Assembly (NCBI GenBank): GCA_001599915.1
Contig: BCIG01000010.1
Location: 1-64,000, forward strand
DNA length: 64,000 bases
Source of the DNA: Symbiotaphrina buchneri
Taxonomy: Eukaryota; Ascomycota; Symbiotaphrinales; Symbiotaphrinaceae
Reading direction: 5' to 3'
In this document: piece after piece, positions 21,673 through 33,549 of the stretch
How the letters are laid out: each line of letters starts with the position of its first letter
Position numbering within the stretch: the first letter of the stretch is position 1
Made by a program: the position numbers and the translations under genes
The notes under the pieces: model-generated
Databases searched by the model: none
The model's input: the letters and a program-made list of their open reading frames with translations, nothing else
Told to the model about the DNA's origin: nothing

Positions 21673-22882
21673 CTATTTCCCCCCCAACTTGGCCTCGACC
21701 GCACTTAAAGTCGTCAAGCGGCCCGTAATCCACTTCTGCTTCTCGCTATCCTTAAAATCCGCATACGGGCGGAGGGGCTTACTGCTCCCCGCGGGGTAGC
21801 CGTTGAGCGCGCAGCACGCCCACTTGAGCCCGTTGAGGCCACACTTGGGGAACACCCATTCGGCCGCGGCGACTTGCGCCTGCAGCTTCTTGGCTTCTTG
21901 GATTTTGCCGGCTGTGAAGAGGTTTTGGAGTTCCATGCACGTCTGCAGAACGCATAGAAGTCAGTCTTTGGGGGATCTCTGAGGGGGAAGGGGCATTTGC
22001 TAACTCACCTTCGGATAAAAATTCGCCAACCCCGTGATCGCACCTCCCGCACCCGCGGAAAGGGCAGGAACGAGCCAATCGCTCTGGCCCGCATAAGTAA
22101 CAAACTCAGAAGGATCGAACTTGGCAGCGACGCGGGCGACCTTCGCGATAGCGGCGCAGGTGAGCTTGATGGCGACGATGTTGGGGTGCTCGCCCAGCAC
22201 GTCCAGCATGTCGCTGTTGACGTCGATGCTGTTGGCCACGCCCGGCCAGTTGTAGATGACCAGTGGCACGGGCGAGGCGGACGCGACTTCTTGGAAGAAG
22301 GCGATCACGTCGTCGGAGCCGTACCCCACTGTGCGCCGAGCGTGTTAGCCGCTGGAATGGGGTTTGGATGAGGGGAGGGAGGATGGTGGGTGGGAGAGAC
22401 GTACCGGCAGCAAAGTAGCTGGGTGAAAGCACCAGGACGAAATCCGCTCCGGCCGCGGCGCCGGCCTTGACTTGCGCGATGACGTCGCGCGTGGACTGGC
22501 CCGAGCAGCCCAGCGAGACCTGGAACTCTGGCCGGCCGAGTTTCTGCGCCAGCGCTTTTGTCTCTTTGACGAGTTTGACTTTCTCCTCGGTCGAGAGCGT
22601 GACGGCTTCACCGGTGCTGCCGGCAAGGACGACTGCGACGATGAAGGAAGGGGGTTAGCTGATGTTTCTTTGGCAATGGTTTAGGGATGTGGGATGTCTC
22701 GGTGAGGGAGGCCGGGGTGGGGGAGGAAGCTTACTGCCGGGGAGACCGGACTTGATCATGAACTCATCGTGCTTGCTCTGCAGCGCGTAGTCGATCTCCT
22801 GCTCGGGCGTGTCCTCGAAGAACGTCGGTACTGGCACGTGGATGCCCGGCGCGAAGGCCTTCTTGGTGCCGTTGGTAACCAT
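21673..22882 (-). CDS. DHDPS/NAL-family class I aldolase (2-keto-3-deoxy sugar acid aldolase-like)
   Basis: Exons 22735-22882, 22405-22632, 22009-22328 and 21673-21942 give 321 aa (introns 66-102 nt), all in phase. The fold signatures are VPVPTFFEDTPEQEIDY near the start, LAGSTGEAVTLS (the TGE substrate-carboxylate loop), the Tyr in VIYNWPG and the Schiff-base Lys in IVAIKLTCAAI. It matches the fungal dihydrodipicolinate-synthase-like group, which includes L-threo-3-deoxy-hexulosonate aldolase of galacturonate breakdown and 4-hydroxy-2-oxoglutarate aldolases. True lysine biosynthesis by this enzyme does not occur in fungi, so a catabolic pyruvate aldolase is more likely. It is cytosolic, and the substrate is not determined. 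Confidence 0.87.
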
Positions 22883-23288
22883 CTTTACGGTGTCGGAGAG
22901 TTGGATGGATGCGTGGATGGATCAATGGCGCAGTGACGATGATGATTAGGAAGAGCGGATGGATGGGATGAAGTCGTGTGGTGGTGGAGATTCGGCGGCA
23001 AACCGGAGGATGTGGAGACGGAGGCGGAAGATTGGACGGTTGATTTGGGTTGGTGGGGGAATTGCAAAGAGCGTGGGATAGAATGATCGTTCGGGCCAAT
23101 GCACCCCGACTTATCCGAGGCATTTCCGCATGCCACCCCCACGCTTGTTCCGATTGGGGAAATAGACAGTCCTGGAGCCGTAGAACGAACAGCAACATCA
23201 TCATCATCATATTCGTAATCATACGAAATTTAGAGCATAATAATATGCTCCCTATGCTGAAGGAGAGCTATGCGATATATACTACCGC
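22883..23288. other. intergenic, no gene seen
   Basis: 406 bp upstream of the aldolase-family gene and downstream of the GMC oxidoreductase, both on the minus strand. CAT-rich short repeats near 23195-23212. No gene. Confidence 0.45.
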
Positions 23289-25512
23289 TCATTCCACAGA
23301 ATACGGAATACCCAAGTCCTTCGCCAAGATGGACGCAGCCTTCTCTCCCACCGCCAACGCCGTCGAGTACGTATTGGCCGCGACGTTCTTCGGACAAATC
23401 GACAGGTCTATAACATAGCACATAAGAATCAATCAGCAAACACCTTTACCAAAGACCACGACCTCAACTCCTCCCCTCAGAGAACGACCTACCGATGACT
23501 TTCAACCCCCTCACACCATAAACATTCAGCTCCCTATCAACCACGCCTCCCTCCTCCACAGGCTTCATCGCACACGTACCCATACTATGCCACGCGGTAC
23601 CCACATTCTCCCTCACAAACCTCTCAATCGCCTCATCGTCCTCAGCACTATACACCACATCCCTAAAACCCCCCTTCTCATCCCTCTCCTCCCGACACTC
23701 AAACCGGGCCGGCGAGCCCTCTGGAAACACAGGATGCCCGCTCTCCAGGGGGCCGAGGTAATGCCACATCCGCCGCGCCACCTCGCGCTGCTTCTTTATC
23801 CCCAAACAAGCTTCGCCACGTCCGCGGGGTGCGCTAGGAACCCGCAATCGAAGTCCGGGCGGTCCGTCACGCGCGGCCCGGAGATGTGCACGCTGCCCCG
23901 CGAGTATGGGTATGGCGTGTATGGGCCGATGCTGAAATGCTGCTGCGGCCGGCCGTCGGCGCCGGGGGTGAGGAGGCTATAGTCGCCCACATGTCCCGCG
24001 ACGGAAGCGACGAGCATGAGCGGCTTATTTTCATCAGGCGCGTAATCGCGTTCCCAAAGCTCGCGCAGGCCAGGACCCAGCGCGGCCAGGTCCGCAGACG
24101 AGGGGCGCAGCTTGGCGACGCAGTCGAGCCCGTTCCAGCCCAGCACGAAGCGTCGCGGGGAGGCTTTCTTCTGCGCCAGAGCGTCGGCGAGAGAAAGGCG
24201 CCCGCTGAAGAGCGCGTCCATGGTCTCGTCGGGCGCCGCACGAGAGCGGTACGGGTAGAAGATGACGTGGTGGTCCTGGTAGTTCTCGCCGACGCCGGGG
24301 ACGTGGCTGAGCAGCGGGATGCCGTGCAACGCCAGATATTCTGGGTTGCCGATCCCGGACCGTTCGAGGATCTGGGGCGTGCTGAGAGCGCCGGCGGCGA
24401 GGGCGATGACTTTGCGTACACGAATGATGGAGGGTGCGCTGTTTAGTGAGCCGGAGGGGACGTATTGGACGGCTGTGGCGCGGTTCGTCTCGTCGAAGAG
24501 GACCCGGACGACGCTGACTTCCGTCAGTACGCGCAGGGCGGTGGTTTGCCGATCGAGGAGCGGGTAGAGGACTTGATGCGGAACGTCCTGCCGTTGACCC
24601 GTCTCCGGGTGGATCCACATGTTCCATTTCTACATCGGTCAGCATGATAATCAACGGTAAAGCACACTCTGGTCAGTATGACGGTGGTCTCATGACTCAC
24701 CCCAACGCCATGTGCGGTTCTCAAGTCCTGAATATCCGGCACCTGCTTGACGCCCAGCTTCTCAAACGCCCCGATGAAATCCCGCTGGAACTTCTCCTGC
24801 GCGAACGTCCCGGCCGAGACGTTGATTTCGCCTTTGTAGCCGTGGACGCTACGATCGATCCCGGGAGTGTCGTCGTGGAAGTTCTCATACTGCAACCTCA
24901 TCAGTCCAATGCCACCTTTCCCTCTCCCGTCCCACAGAAATTGCTTCCTTTCCTTCCCGCTAGAAGACGGCACATTCAACAGACGAACAAAGGGACTAAC
25001 CTTCCGCAAGCACCGCACCATCTCCCTCCCCTCCCACCCCTCCATCTCCCAATCATCGAAACCCCTCATCTGCGCGCGCGCATAAACCATGAAATTAATC
25101 GAACTTCCACCACCCAGGCATCCTCCGGCCGGAACCACGATCTCGCGCCCAGCCACATGTTCGCTCGCCCGCGACGTGTAGAAGCGCGTCAGCCGCGACG
25201 TTGGGGCGAGATTCTGTAGGAAGACGCCCGGGTTGACGACGAGAGGGCTTTCGCGTGTGTTTGGCCCGGATTCGAGGACCGTGATTCGCAGAGTGGGCGA
25301 GGCGCTGGCGAGACGCGCGGCGGTTAGGAGGCCGCTTGTTCCGCCTGGGGAGAAGGGGTCAGAAGGGTTTTGGGGGGAGGGAAGGGGAGATCGGGGAGGG
25401 AGAGGGTGTGGGAAGGAGGGGAGGGGAAGGAAAGGAAGGATGGAATGCAAAGGAAGGAAGTGAAAGCGCTTGTCGTACCGCCCACAATGACAACGTCGGC
25501 TTCTTCATCCAT
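23289..25512 (-). CDS. GMC oxidoreductase, one-base frameshift in exon 4
   Basis: Exons 25479-25512, 25001-25344, 24701-24889, 23493-24629 and 23289-23407. The FAD loop VIVGGGTSG is split by intron 1, a 134-nt polypyrimidine-rich intron. GMC signature 1 is GGCLGGGSSINFMVYAR and signature 2 is AGALSTPQILERSGIG. The catalytic pair is the His of GTAWHSMGTCAM and the Asn of NVAANTYSTAL. Such flavoenzymes oxidise alcohols, sugars or aldehydes. Exon 4 reads LAHPADVAKLVWG then a stop, while KKQREVARRM continues in the next frame. The break is at the G4 run at 23800-23803 (minus strand TTTGGGGATAAAG). Total length is one base short of a frame, and with it the protein would be about 607 aa, the normal size. 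All other motifs are intact, which favours an assembly error over decay. No signal peptide. Confidence 0.82.
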
Positions 25513-26418
25513 GCTCAAACTATGCCGACAATCCTCGATTTGGGTGCTTGCTTCGACCTCTCGAGCGAAGCGCTACAGCGTTGAATTTTGACGGTGGACG
25601 CCTCGGAAGGCAGGTTGTGCTCAGGTTATTATACCGGCCCAGCTTATACTCCTCCTGCTCCTACTTTGACAACGAGGTTCCCATGGATTCCATGGCGGGT
25701 AAGCTCTCCCAGGTAACCCCTGTCATGTTATACGTCGTACGAACTGCTCCCTACCTGCGGTGTTTGACCTGCCTTCACCCATGTATGTACTCCCAATACA
25801 AGCACAATGCATTGGACGGACTTACGGCGTCCATGGATAAGCGGCTGCTTGGGAGCAGGTAGCCATTGCCTATACTTCCTAGTCTCCCTTTGCGCGATGC
25901 ATGACAAGGGTACAAGGAGCAAAGTCATCCAATAACAAATATGAAGTCCTCTCTGTATCAACTACCACATCAATAATACCCTAGCTCGAACTTGTCCCTT
26001 TCTGATGTTACTCGAGGTTGTGATTGCAGAATCGGGATAATGCACGGAATAGACTAGACGTCGGGCGCGATCCAGGACAGGAAGCTGTCCAGGGGGCATT
26101 ATTCTAGACGCTGCTAAGACTTGCGCTGTCAGCTCGTTCCCTGGTCATGACTGCGCGGTGATTAGTTATCACATCATGCATGTCGCGCCCAACCTCCGTA
26201 GGGCCGTGGCTAAGTTCTCAGGGCCGTGTCGTATATTCATTGTATCTGTAATCCTAGCGTTGCCATCTTGTTGCCGTCTCGTGATAACATGATAAAATGA
26301 ATCCCTCTATCTTCCCATTCCCAACATCCTCTTCTCCCTCTACTTCTACCCTCTCCTCCCCTTCTTCCCCACTCCACCCCCACCGCCACCCTCCATCCCT
26401 CCATCCGTCCTCCGCCCT
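25513..26418. other. intergenic, no gene seen
   Basis: 906 bp between the GMC start and the amine oxidase 3' end, AT-richer than its neighbours. Short frames such as 25548-25862 (+) have no family features. Presumably the GMC promoter and the 3' region of the amine oxidase. Confidence 0.5.
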
Positions 26419-29078
26419 CTACAGCGCCGCCAGCGTCGCATTCCAACTCAGCGCATCCACCCTCCCCGCTTGCGGCTTCCTATACGCCTCCAGACTCGGC
26501 TCTAACTCACTCACAGCCACACAGACATCCGCATCATACCTGCCCCCAAAATACTGCACCTTACTCTGTTTCCCAGCATCCTTATCCATAACAATCTTCG
26601 CGCCGTGGGCGGCCGCGCGGCTGGCGTCGCGGTCGTGGAAGTTGTGCGGGACGAACATGACGCTGGAGCCGGACGTGTGCATCAGCGTGTTGGGAATGTC
26701 CCCGCTGTGCGGGATGTGGTGGCTGCCCAGGTTGAAGTAGAGCACTCTAAGCAGTGGGGAAGGGGGTTGTTAGTAAGTGTGCTTGCTTGCTTGCTTTGGA
26801 TACAAAAGGATGTTGGAGAATGGCAATGGGCGGGGAAGGAGGGCACTCACAGATCTTCCTGCACGGTCGGTTCGGCATCAACCATCTTCCCAAAATCAAC
26901 CAGGGGATCCAGCGGCGCAATTGCATTATACTCGCTCGCGCTCTTGCGCTCATGGTCTTTCTGCCTCAGCACCCACAGGTCCCTCGTCGACCAAGCCGCG
27001 CTGCGGCCCAGCGCGCCGTTCTGCTCCATTGTCAAGTGCGGCGGGGTGCCCATGCCGGTCCCCGGCGCGATCCTGTAGCCTCTCTTCTCGCCCCACTTGT
27101 TTGTTGTCTCATTGTTGACGACGACGTACATCGCGCCTGCATTCGCGGGCCAGTCCATGCCCGTCTCAGTTTCTATAGGAGAAGTGGTGAGGCGCATGGT
27201 GTTGCGTGTAAAGTCTTCCCAGGGGTACTGCTTGTTGTAGTTGGAGATGTTGACGCGCATTAGGGTGTTGGATGATCCAGCGACGTCGAAGTCTGCGCGG
27301 AAGGATAACACGTGGTCGTGCATGCTGGAGACGAGAACGTCATGGATCTGGTAGCCGTAGGAGTATTGCATGGCGTCTCGCTTGGTGTGGGAAGAGGCGG
27401 AATCCGGCAGGCCGCCGCGACTGAATGGCTGATGATAGGCCCCGAAGATGTAACCAGACGCACGGACTTTGACCTCGATGGTGCCGTCGAGATAGAATTG
27501 GTAATCAATGGTGTAATCGTAGTTGCCGACTGTTGATACCGAGCGTACGATGAGGTAGGAATTGCGGCTGATGGTCACATGTGTAGGGGTCGTGTGACGT
27601 TGTAACGGGTGGTCGGCCACGTATTCAAAGATACAGATGGAGTTGTTACGGGATATGGTGTTGTCGCCTTGGTGGAAAGTTGTAGCAAGGAATGTGGCGT
27701 AATATGGGCAGTCATATCCTGAAAGCTCATTACTATGCATGTAATGAAGGGATGATGTGAGCACGCTTCTTACCAGGGACAAGTTCGTACATGTTGAAGC
27801 CCATGCCGAACATAGTGTCTTGAAAGACCTGCCCGATCGTCATAGGGTCGTTACCTGCATAATGAGCAATTGCTTCTTGCAGGCCCAGCTATGTTACCAG
27901 TAGTCAGCATAGAAGCTTTGATGAAAATGGAAACGGCTCAGACCTCCCAAAGGATTCTTTCACCCCTGAACTTGATATCCCAGAGACTTAGAGCTGTAGC
28001 TTGCATCGAGGTGAAGTAGAATTCGAAGCCCACTGTAACGTTGGTCAGTCTCGAGTTGCCGATCAATTGTATCAGCACTTACTCCACGAGACGAACCGCT
28101 CGTCTTCATCAACCTGCCATCTTTTGCCCTCAGGCATAATCATGACCGGAGTCCTCATCTCCCTACCTTCCAACCCTTCTTCATCCGGCTCTGACGCCGA
28201 CCAACGTCCATCTCCATTCGGTGGCAACTTTTGCATCTCCCCACTCTTCCAGGCCGTTCTGAACTCCTCTGTCGACTTGAAGATCTTCCCGCCCACTCAC
28301 TCACGACCCAATCCTTCCTATCCCTACCAGTAACATTAAATCGAAAATACAGTCCCTGCGGCATAATACTCCACGCATCGAACCTCAATCCGGGCGAGTG
28401 AATCCCTCCCCAGCCCTCCACGACGCCATTCCCCCACACCGCCGGACGACCCAACGCCATCAACGGCGGCACATCCGTCAAGTTCGCCGGGTTCTTGACA
28501 TCGCCGAGCAAGTCCTCAAGCACATCGCTCACCTCCTCGCTCAGATCCAGGAACCACCGCACGATGTCCTCGTAGTTGGGCAAGGGGTTATGCACATAGT
28601 GTCGGCCCGAATTGTAGCACCAGTCGAGCGGCGTGATGCGTGTGTCCTGCGACGGCGGCAGCGGGCCGACTTGATACATGTAGATGCCGGCCTGCTGGGT
28701 CACGTCCTGATTGACGGCCACACGCGCGTAGCGAGGCGGGGCGGCCGAGCTGCCGTCGATGTAGGCGAGTGCATCGGTCTTGTTGGGCGGCAGCACCTCG
28801 ATCGTGGCGATGTGGTTGTCCCAGGATGTTGCGTTGGCGGGGTGCGTCAGGTTCAGCGAGTTGGGGACTGTGTACAGGTAATCTAGGATATCGGCTGTTT
28901 CGGATGGCAGGAGGTCGGCCCAGATATTCTGCTTGGGGGCATGGAAGGCGGGTTTGGGCGACTTTGTTGCGATTGGCGATCCGCGGCGATAAGGCAGAAA
29001 AGGCCGCGAGGCGAAGAGGATGAGGATGGTGAAGATGAAGATGGTCGAAGGCACCCAGTGGCGCTTTTGCAATGCCAT
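26419..29078 (-). CDS. copper amine oxidase with N-terminal membrane anchor, one-base frameshift in exon 1
   Basis: Exons 28083-29078, 27944-28032, 27774-27888, 26851-27718 and 26419-26746; about 798 aa if the frame is continuous. A hydrophobic anchor (TIFIFTILILFASRPFLPY) near residues 12-30 predicts a type II membrane or secretory protein, unlike the soluble peroxisomal members. The topaquinone site is VGNYDY (Tyr about 467), the catalytic base is probably the Asp of QDTMFG, and the copper ligands are the HDH pair in SMHDHVLSF and a His in GSHHIPHSGD. It oxidises primary amines to aldehyde, NH3 and H2O2. In exon 1 the frame changes between VVSEW and GKIFKSTEEFRTAW at a GTGGGCGGG stretch (28288-28297). 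One extra G would restore the conserved series EWGGKIF. The 20 bp between the two frames is too short for an intron. Confidence 0.83.
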
Positions 29079-30095
29079 TGTGAGACGTACAATACAGAAG
29101 ATGGTAATTAGAAGGAGAACCCAGGAATGTTACCAGTGCTCTGGCATTATACCTCCTCTCAAGCTCCAGGCAGACGGACGTTGAGCTGCCAAAGCAGGAA
29201 GTCATATGCGAGAGCGTGGGAGGGGGTTAAGATACGAAATGCCGAGATAACAAGAGAAGCTACGATTGGCCCGCCCTCGCACATCCCTGCTCCAGAGTAC
29301 AAACTCGCCCGTCTGCGTTTAATGGTGTATAAATTGGGGACAAAACACATTCCAAATCGATCAAACTCGATCTTTTCTCCGAAACTTGCAATTGTGTGAA
29401 GTATAGCTCGGTAACCTGCCTGAATAGTGAGTCTACCTGTAGCAGAACGAACGATGCCTCCGGAAATTAGTTCGTCCTCTAGGCCCTTTTCCGTTGTCAA
29501 CACCTTATCCCTCTTGCCCGGAAAACTGCAGACATCGGGGCCTGTCACTACTGCTTAAACGTACTTATCCATATGAAAAGGTGGATATGGAAACATCTCA
29601 AGTCAAGGAGGCGGCCATTAACTGCAAACAGGCGGGATCCCATCAATGATATCCTTCCACCGCTCCCGCGAGATCGTCGAGAGCGTAAATGGAATGTCGC
29701 AGTGCTCTATACGGAAGGGCAAGGGTGCTGCACCATGGACATCAAGTCCTAACAGTGGCATGTGGGCAACCTGGACTACGTGCAGACTGCATCGACACTG
29801 CAAAGACCTAGGGAACAAATTCTATTCCAGCCAAAGGCAGCAATCATAACTTCATGACGCTAAACGAACGCAACAAGTCTATGCGCGGAAATCGAAATGA
29901 AACTGTAGTAACGGCGTCGTCCCCCATCCCATCGCACCACATACCCTTCCCTCGCCCTGCGCCCTTCGTCCTTCACCCTCCCGCCATTCGGCGACTTCCT
30001 ATGCCACCATCCATCACCGCGCACCGCAAAGCAAGCACCTATGCATCCCCCACTCCTCCCAGTCTCCCAGAACCAGAGTCCTCCTCCAGAATTCT
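29079..30095. other. intergenic, no gene confirmed
   Basis: About 1 kb upstream of the amine oxidase. A 129-codon minus-strand frame at 29159-29548 lacks recognisable features and sits where the promoter should be. I do not call it a gene. Confidence 0.45.
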
Positions 30096-30555
30096 TCAAG
30101 CCGAGCCCTGAAATGTCGGAAAGCAATCGGCCAGGGTCTTGGAGTGTTTATTCTGCGCATGCTCCGTGAGCGCCGGCGCGCGCGTCGTCTTCAGGAACGT
30201 CGACTTGCAGATGTTGCACTGGATGTCCATGGCCGCGACGTTCTAGATCAGACACCTCATTGTCAGCCCCATGCCTCATTCCAACTGCTCCCCACGAGAA
30301 GCCTGTCGTCGCGGTCCGGCGGGGAGAATTGTGAGCTGGGAAGGAATTATCGAGGGCGTGCATACCGTCTTCAACTGCGATTTCCCACCCTTACCCGCTT
30401 CTTTCGCGGCCCGTTCACGGCGCTGCGCGGCTTTCGCTCCCTATAAGACACAGACAAACCCGTTAGCTGCTTGGCTCTGCTTGATCTTGACCGCCGCGGC
30501 ACCGGCAGGTCCGGTACTGTCGACTGGCTGGCTGGGCTGGACTTACGTTACCCAT
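30096..30555 (-). CDS. small conserved zinc-finger protein (ZNF706 / At2g23090-like)
   Basis: A three-exon gene of 76 aa, easily missed because no exon exceeds 49 codons. Exons are 30547-30555 (just ATG GGT AAC), 30366-30440 and 30096-30242, with introns of 106 and 123 nt. The joined protein begins MGN GAKAAQRRERAAKEAGK, continues KSQLKT, and then has the zinc-binding block IQCNICKSTF...LTEHAQNKHSK, followed by TLADCFPTF. This is the eukaryote-wide small protein with an N-terminal 4F5/SERF-like basic segment and a C-terminal C2H2 finger (Cys-x2-Cys, His-x4-His). Human ZNF706 has been linked to translation and differentiation control; the fungal role is uncertain. Phases and length fit exactly. 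It is probably a housekeeping gene inside otherwise accessory DNA. Confidence 0.88.
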
Positions 30556-31193
30556 GACTGGCTGACTGGCTGCTGGCAGGGGCGCGACACGGTCGGTAGT
30601 CTGGATTGTCTGAATAGACCGGGGAGAGGCGTTGCGAGGTGGCTGAGCTAGCAGGTATCAACGGGTGAGAGGAGTGAGCGACCGTGTGTGGAAATGTGGG
30701 TAAGCGTGTGCTGCGATGACCCAGGTGGAGACTGATGATGGCTGGCTGACGATGGCTGGCTGACGATGGCTGGCTGACGATGGCTGGGATGAGGCGGCGT
30801 GGCAGCGGGCAGGCAGGGAGAAAATTGTGTCGGCGCCCGAGAGTTCTAGATCACGCGTGCGTTGCGGCTAGCGAGGCACACTAGGCCGGAACGGAATGGG
30901 GGTGAAAGCGGTGAGCGGTGAAGCTCCGCCTGTAAGATTTGCTGTGGCTTACATGTGCTGGAGGCAAACAAATGCAAACATTAACCTCCGCTTGATAAAC
31001 AACATGATATTCATCAAGGATCTTTTATCTTCATATTATTTCAGACTTGAAATAGAGGTGAGATAGCACGCATCAGTTCCCCTCTATAAACGCCCCTTCA
31101 AAGCAAACCCATACCCATACCCCAAATAAACCTAACTCCATACTCTAACCCAATATACTCCTCTTCCAGGCCCATCCCATCCCGTCCTCAAAA
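30556..31193. other. intergenic / promoter of the small zinc-finger gene
   Basis: 638 bp between the zinc-finger start and the 3' end of the next regulator. It contains the 14-bp tandem repeat at 30737-30787 and GGCTGACTGGCTG-like sequence next to the start codon. No gene seen. Confidence 0.45.
30737..30787. repeat. 14-bp tandem repeat, about 3.6 copies
   Basis: Three perfect copies of GATGGCTGGCTGAC (30737-30750, 30751-30764, 30765-30778) and a partial fourth. It lies about 180 bp upstream of the small zinc-finger gene and could be a variable promoter minisatellite. Confidence 0.85.
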
Positions 31194-33549
31194 TCAATCC
31201 ATCCTCCCCACATCCCCAACATCAGCACCAGGAACACCCCACAAATCCCACGCCGGATCCGGCGCCGCCATCCATGCATCATCCAGCACGCCCTTCCCCA
31301 CGCTCGGCAGCGTAGCCTGGCTTGCCATCTCCGCCGGCGTCTGGGTCTGCATCGGCGGTTCAGGCAACAGCTGCACCATCTTCTTATCGAGCGCCATTTC
31401 CGCCTCGGCCGAGCTCAGCTCCGGCATGACCTGTAGTAGCTCGATGGGGCTCATCATGATGCAGCTATCGCAGTCCCCCAGAGCCAGGTGCATGGCGCCG
31501 GACCCGACGTGGCGGTAGATGCGGTCGAGGAACATGCGCGTGTGCGACAGGATGCGGCCCATGCGCCACCAGTGGTCTTCCTGGGCGGCCCCCGAAGAGG
31601 TATAGGAGGTTAGGCTGCTGATTTTTTGGATGAGGGTCGTGAGGTAGGTGCCGACGTTGGCGGCTTCGCGCAGTTGCGCGGTGTTTTGACCCGGGCCGGA
31701 GATGCCCAGTGTGAATTGCCCGAGTATCAGCAGGGCGTAGAGTTTGCTGGATTCGTCGAGGAAGGTGTGTGATTGGATGGTGGAGGTTGAGAGGGAGATG
31801 TAGGCGTCTAGGATCCCCTTTGAGGCTTCGAGTGCGGTGAGGAGGATGTCAGTGCGGAGTATTGACGTGGAGATGTTTGAGATGGCGGCGGTGGATGTCC
31901 AAGGTGGAGGATGTAGGCCAATCTCGTGGATATATGTTTGAAGCCGAAGGGCGGCTAGCCGGAGCGATGCTGCATATTGTCAGCGACGAATGTTCAGGAT
32001 CACGGGGGTAACATACTGTTGGAGGCAGCATCAGGAGGGAGAGTAAGCTTGAAATGCTGTAATTGAGTACGGAATGCGTTGACCAATGCTTCGATCCTTA
32101 TTGGACTCAAGCTAGACAACTGCTGACTGTTGCTGTAGTCAAATGTGGAATCAATCTCGTCGGATATTCGCTGGATATTGACAAAATGGGGGATCAATAG
32201 GTCCGTCTGCGTAGAGCTTGCAGCCACGAGGGAAGCGCATTGAGCTTCAATATGGCTCGTGTATTTGACCGTATTCGGCTTCCGGAGCAGTACCGATAAG
32301 CTGTAGTTGCATTAGCGATGATGTGTTGATAGGTAAAACACCTTACCTAGATGATACATAGAAACAAGCCAGGCAAGTCCTCATGGTTTCCGCATCCGTT
32401 GGCCAGAGAAATCCTTGACCGTCAAGGGAGAAACCAAGACCACCAGGGGCAGGCCTGTCCAACTTGCCCAGGAAAGTTGGCCTTGTCAATCCGAGGTCAA
32501 CTGCCATACCCACCGCCATTTGCAGGAGCTGATATATCTGATGATGATTCGGACGGAAGAAGTGGTGGTACCTGCAGTGCATTAGCGCAGAGGTGGGAAT
32601 GAAGCTGTATAACTCACCATGCAAGGTACACAAGCAGACCCTGGAGAAGGTCCAAGCTTCTCTCGCAGTTGTTGATGACTTTGTCACTCAACATACCTTT
32701 CAACTCCTTCTCTAGTTGCATTTGGAGCGCTGTGTCGGACATAGATGCCACAGCCAGTACGGCCAGCAAAAGGAACGGTCGCTCGCGGCGCATAGTATCG
32801 AGGGAGTGATCAGGAGGCAGGAGCACGAATGGGAAATTCGGTGCATATGTGGTATATTGATTAAGGAGGAACTCTGCCTTTGACGGACTGATGATTCCTT
32901 TGCCGATTGTATCATAAATTTCCGGGAAAGGTGACAGCATCGGAGCCAGGGAGAAAGACGTCTGAGTCATGTCGAACATGTCACTATCCAGCGGGTTGCT
33001 AGCCAGGAAGGCTTCGATGAAGTCGTCCGAGGGTAATGTCATGGGCGGCGGTGTTAGTGTCAGTTGCTGAGAGGTCATCGTGGTAGGTGCAGGAGTAGCA
33101 GATACTGCAGGCGTCGGCAGTGTTGATGCGTTGGCATTGGCATTGGCTTTTGAAGACGAGAGAAGGTCTAGAAGCCCGTCTAGTCTTTGTTCGAGCTCTG
33201 CGACGCGTCTACATGATAGGGTAATTAGCATCGGGAACAGCAGCCATGACGATGATGAACTCATACGCTTTGGACGTCCTGATATGTTTCGGCCGGGCGA
33301 GTGCTTCTTTGAAGACGCAATTCCGCCCATCTTTGAGACATCTGCGAGCATTATCAGCATTCAACTTTATTGCCATCGAAGACAATGTTGAACGAGGTGA
33401 GTATACCGTTGACATCGACCGGAGCCATCCTCGCTGGGAAGGCAGCGGGCCTTCAAGGTTCGGCACAGCTCGCAAGACCGGCGCATCTGGGGTTTCCGGG
33501 GTGCTGCTTCATCCCGTGCCTGCGTTTCCACCATTGTAGCGTTTTGCAT
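31194..33549 (-). CDS. Zn(II)2Cys6 transcription factor, PrtT/Leu3-like
   Basis: Six exons: 33407-33549, 33267-33341, 32618-33208, 32347-32571, 32017-32300 and 31194-31969; 697 aa, introns 46-65 nt, all phases consistent. The zinc cluster is C26-x2-C29-x6-C36-x9-C46-x2-C49-x6-C56 (SCELCRTLKARC ... GRCQRCLKDGRNC), split by intron 1. A leucine-rich linker (RVAELEQRLDGLLDLLSS) follows. The regulatory domain has FPFVLLPPDHSLDTMRRERP, LLQGLLVYLAWYHHFF, QMAVGMAVDLGLTRP and EAQCASLV. These match the group containing the protease regulator PrtT and Leu3-like proteins. It is a clear paralogue of the regulator at 36899-39163, on the far side of the efflux transporter. Its promoter holds four CGGCGGA repeats. 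Confidence 0.88.

Noticed and set aside
28286-28305. A 20-nt intron to explain the amine oxidase frame change
   Set aside because: Far below the usable intron length in fungi, and conserved residues are encoded on both sides; a one-base indel is simpler.
29159-29548. 129-codon minus-strand frame upstream of the amine oxidase
   Set aside because: No family features and it occupies the expected promoter.
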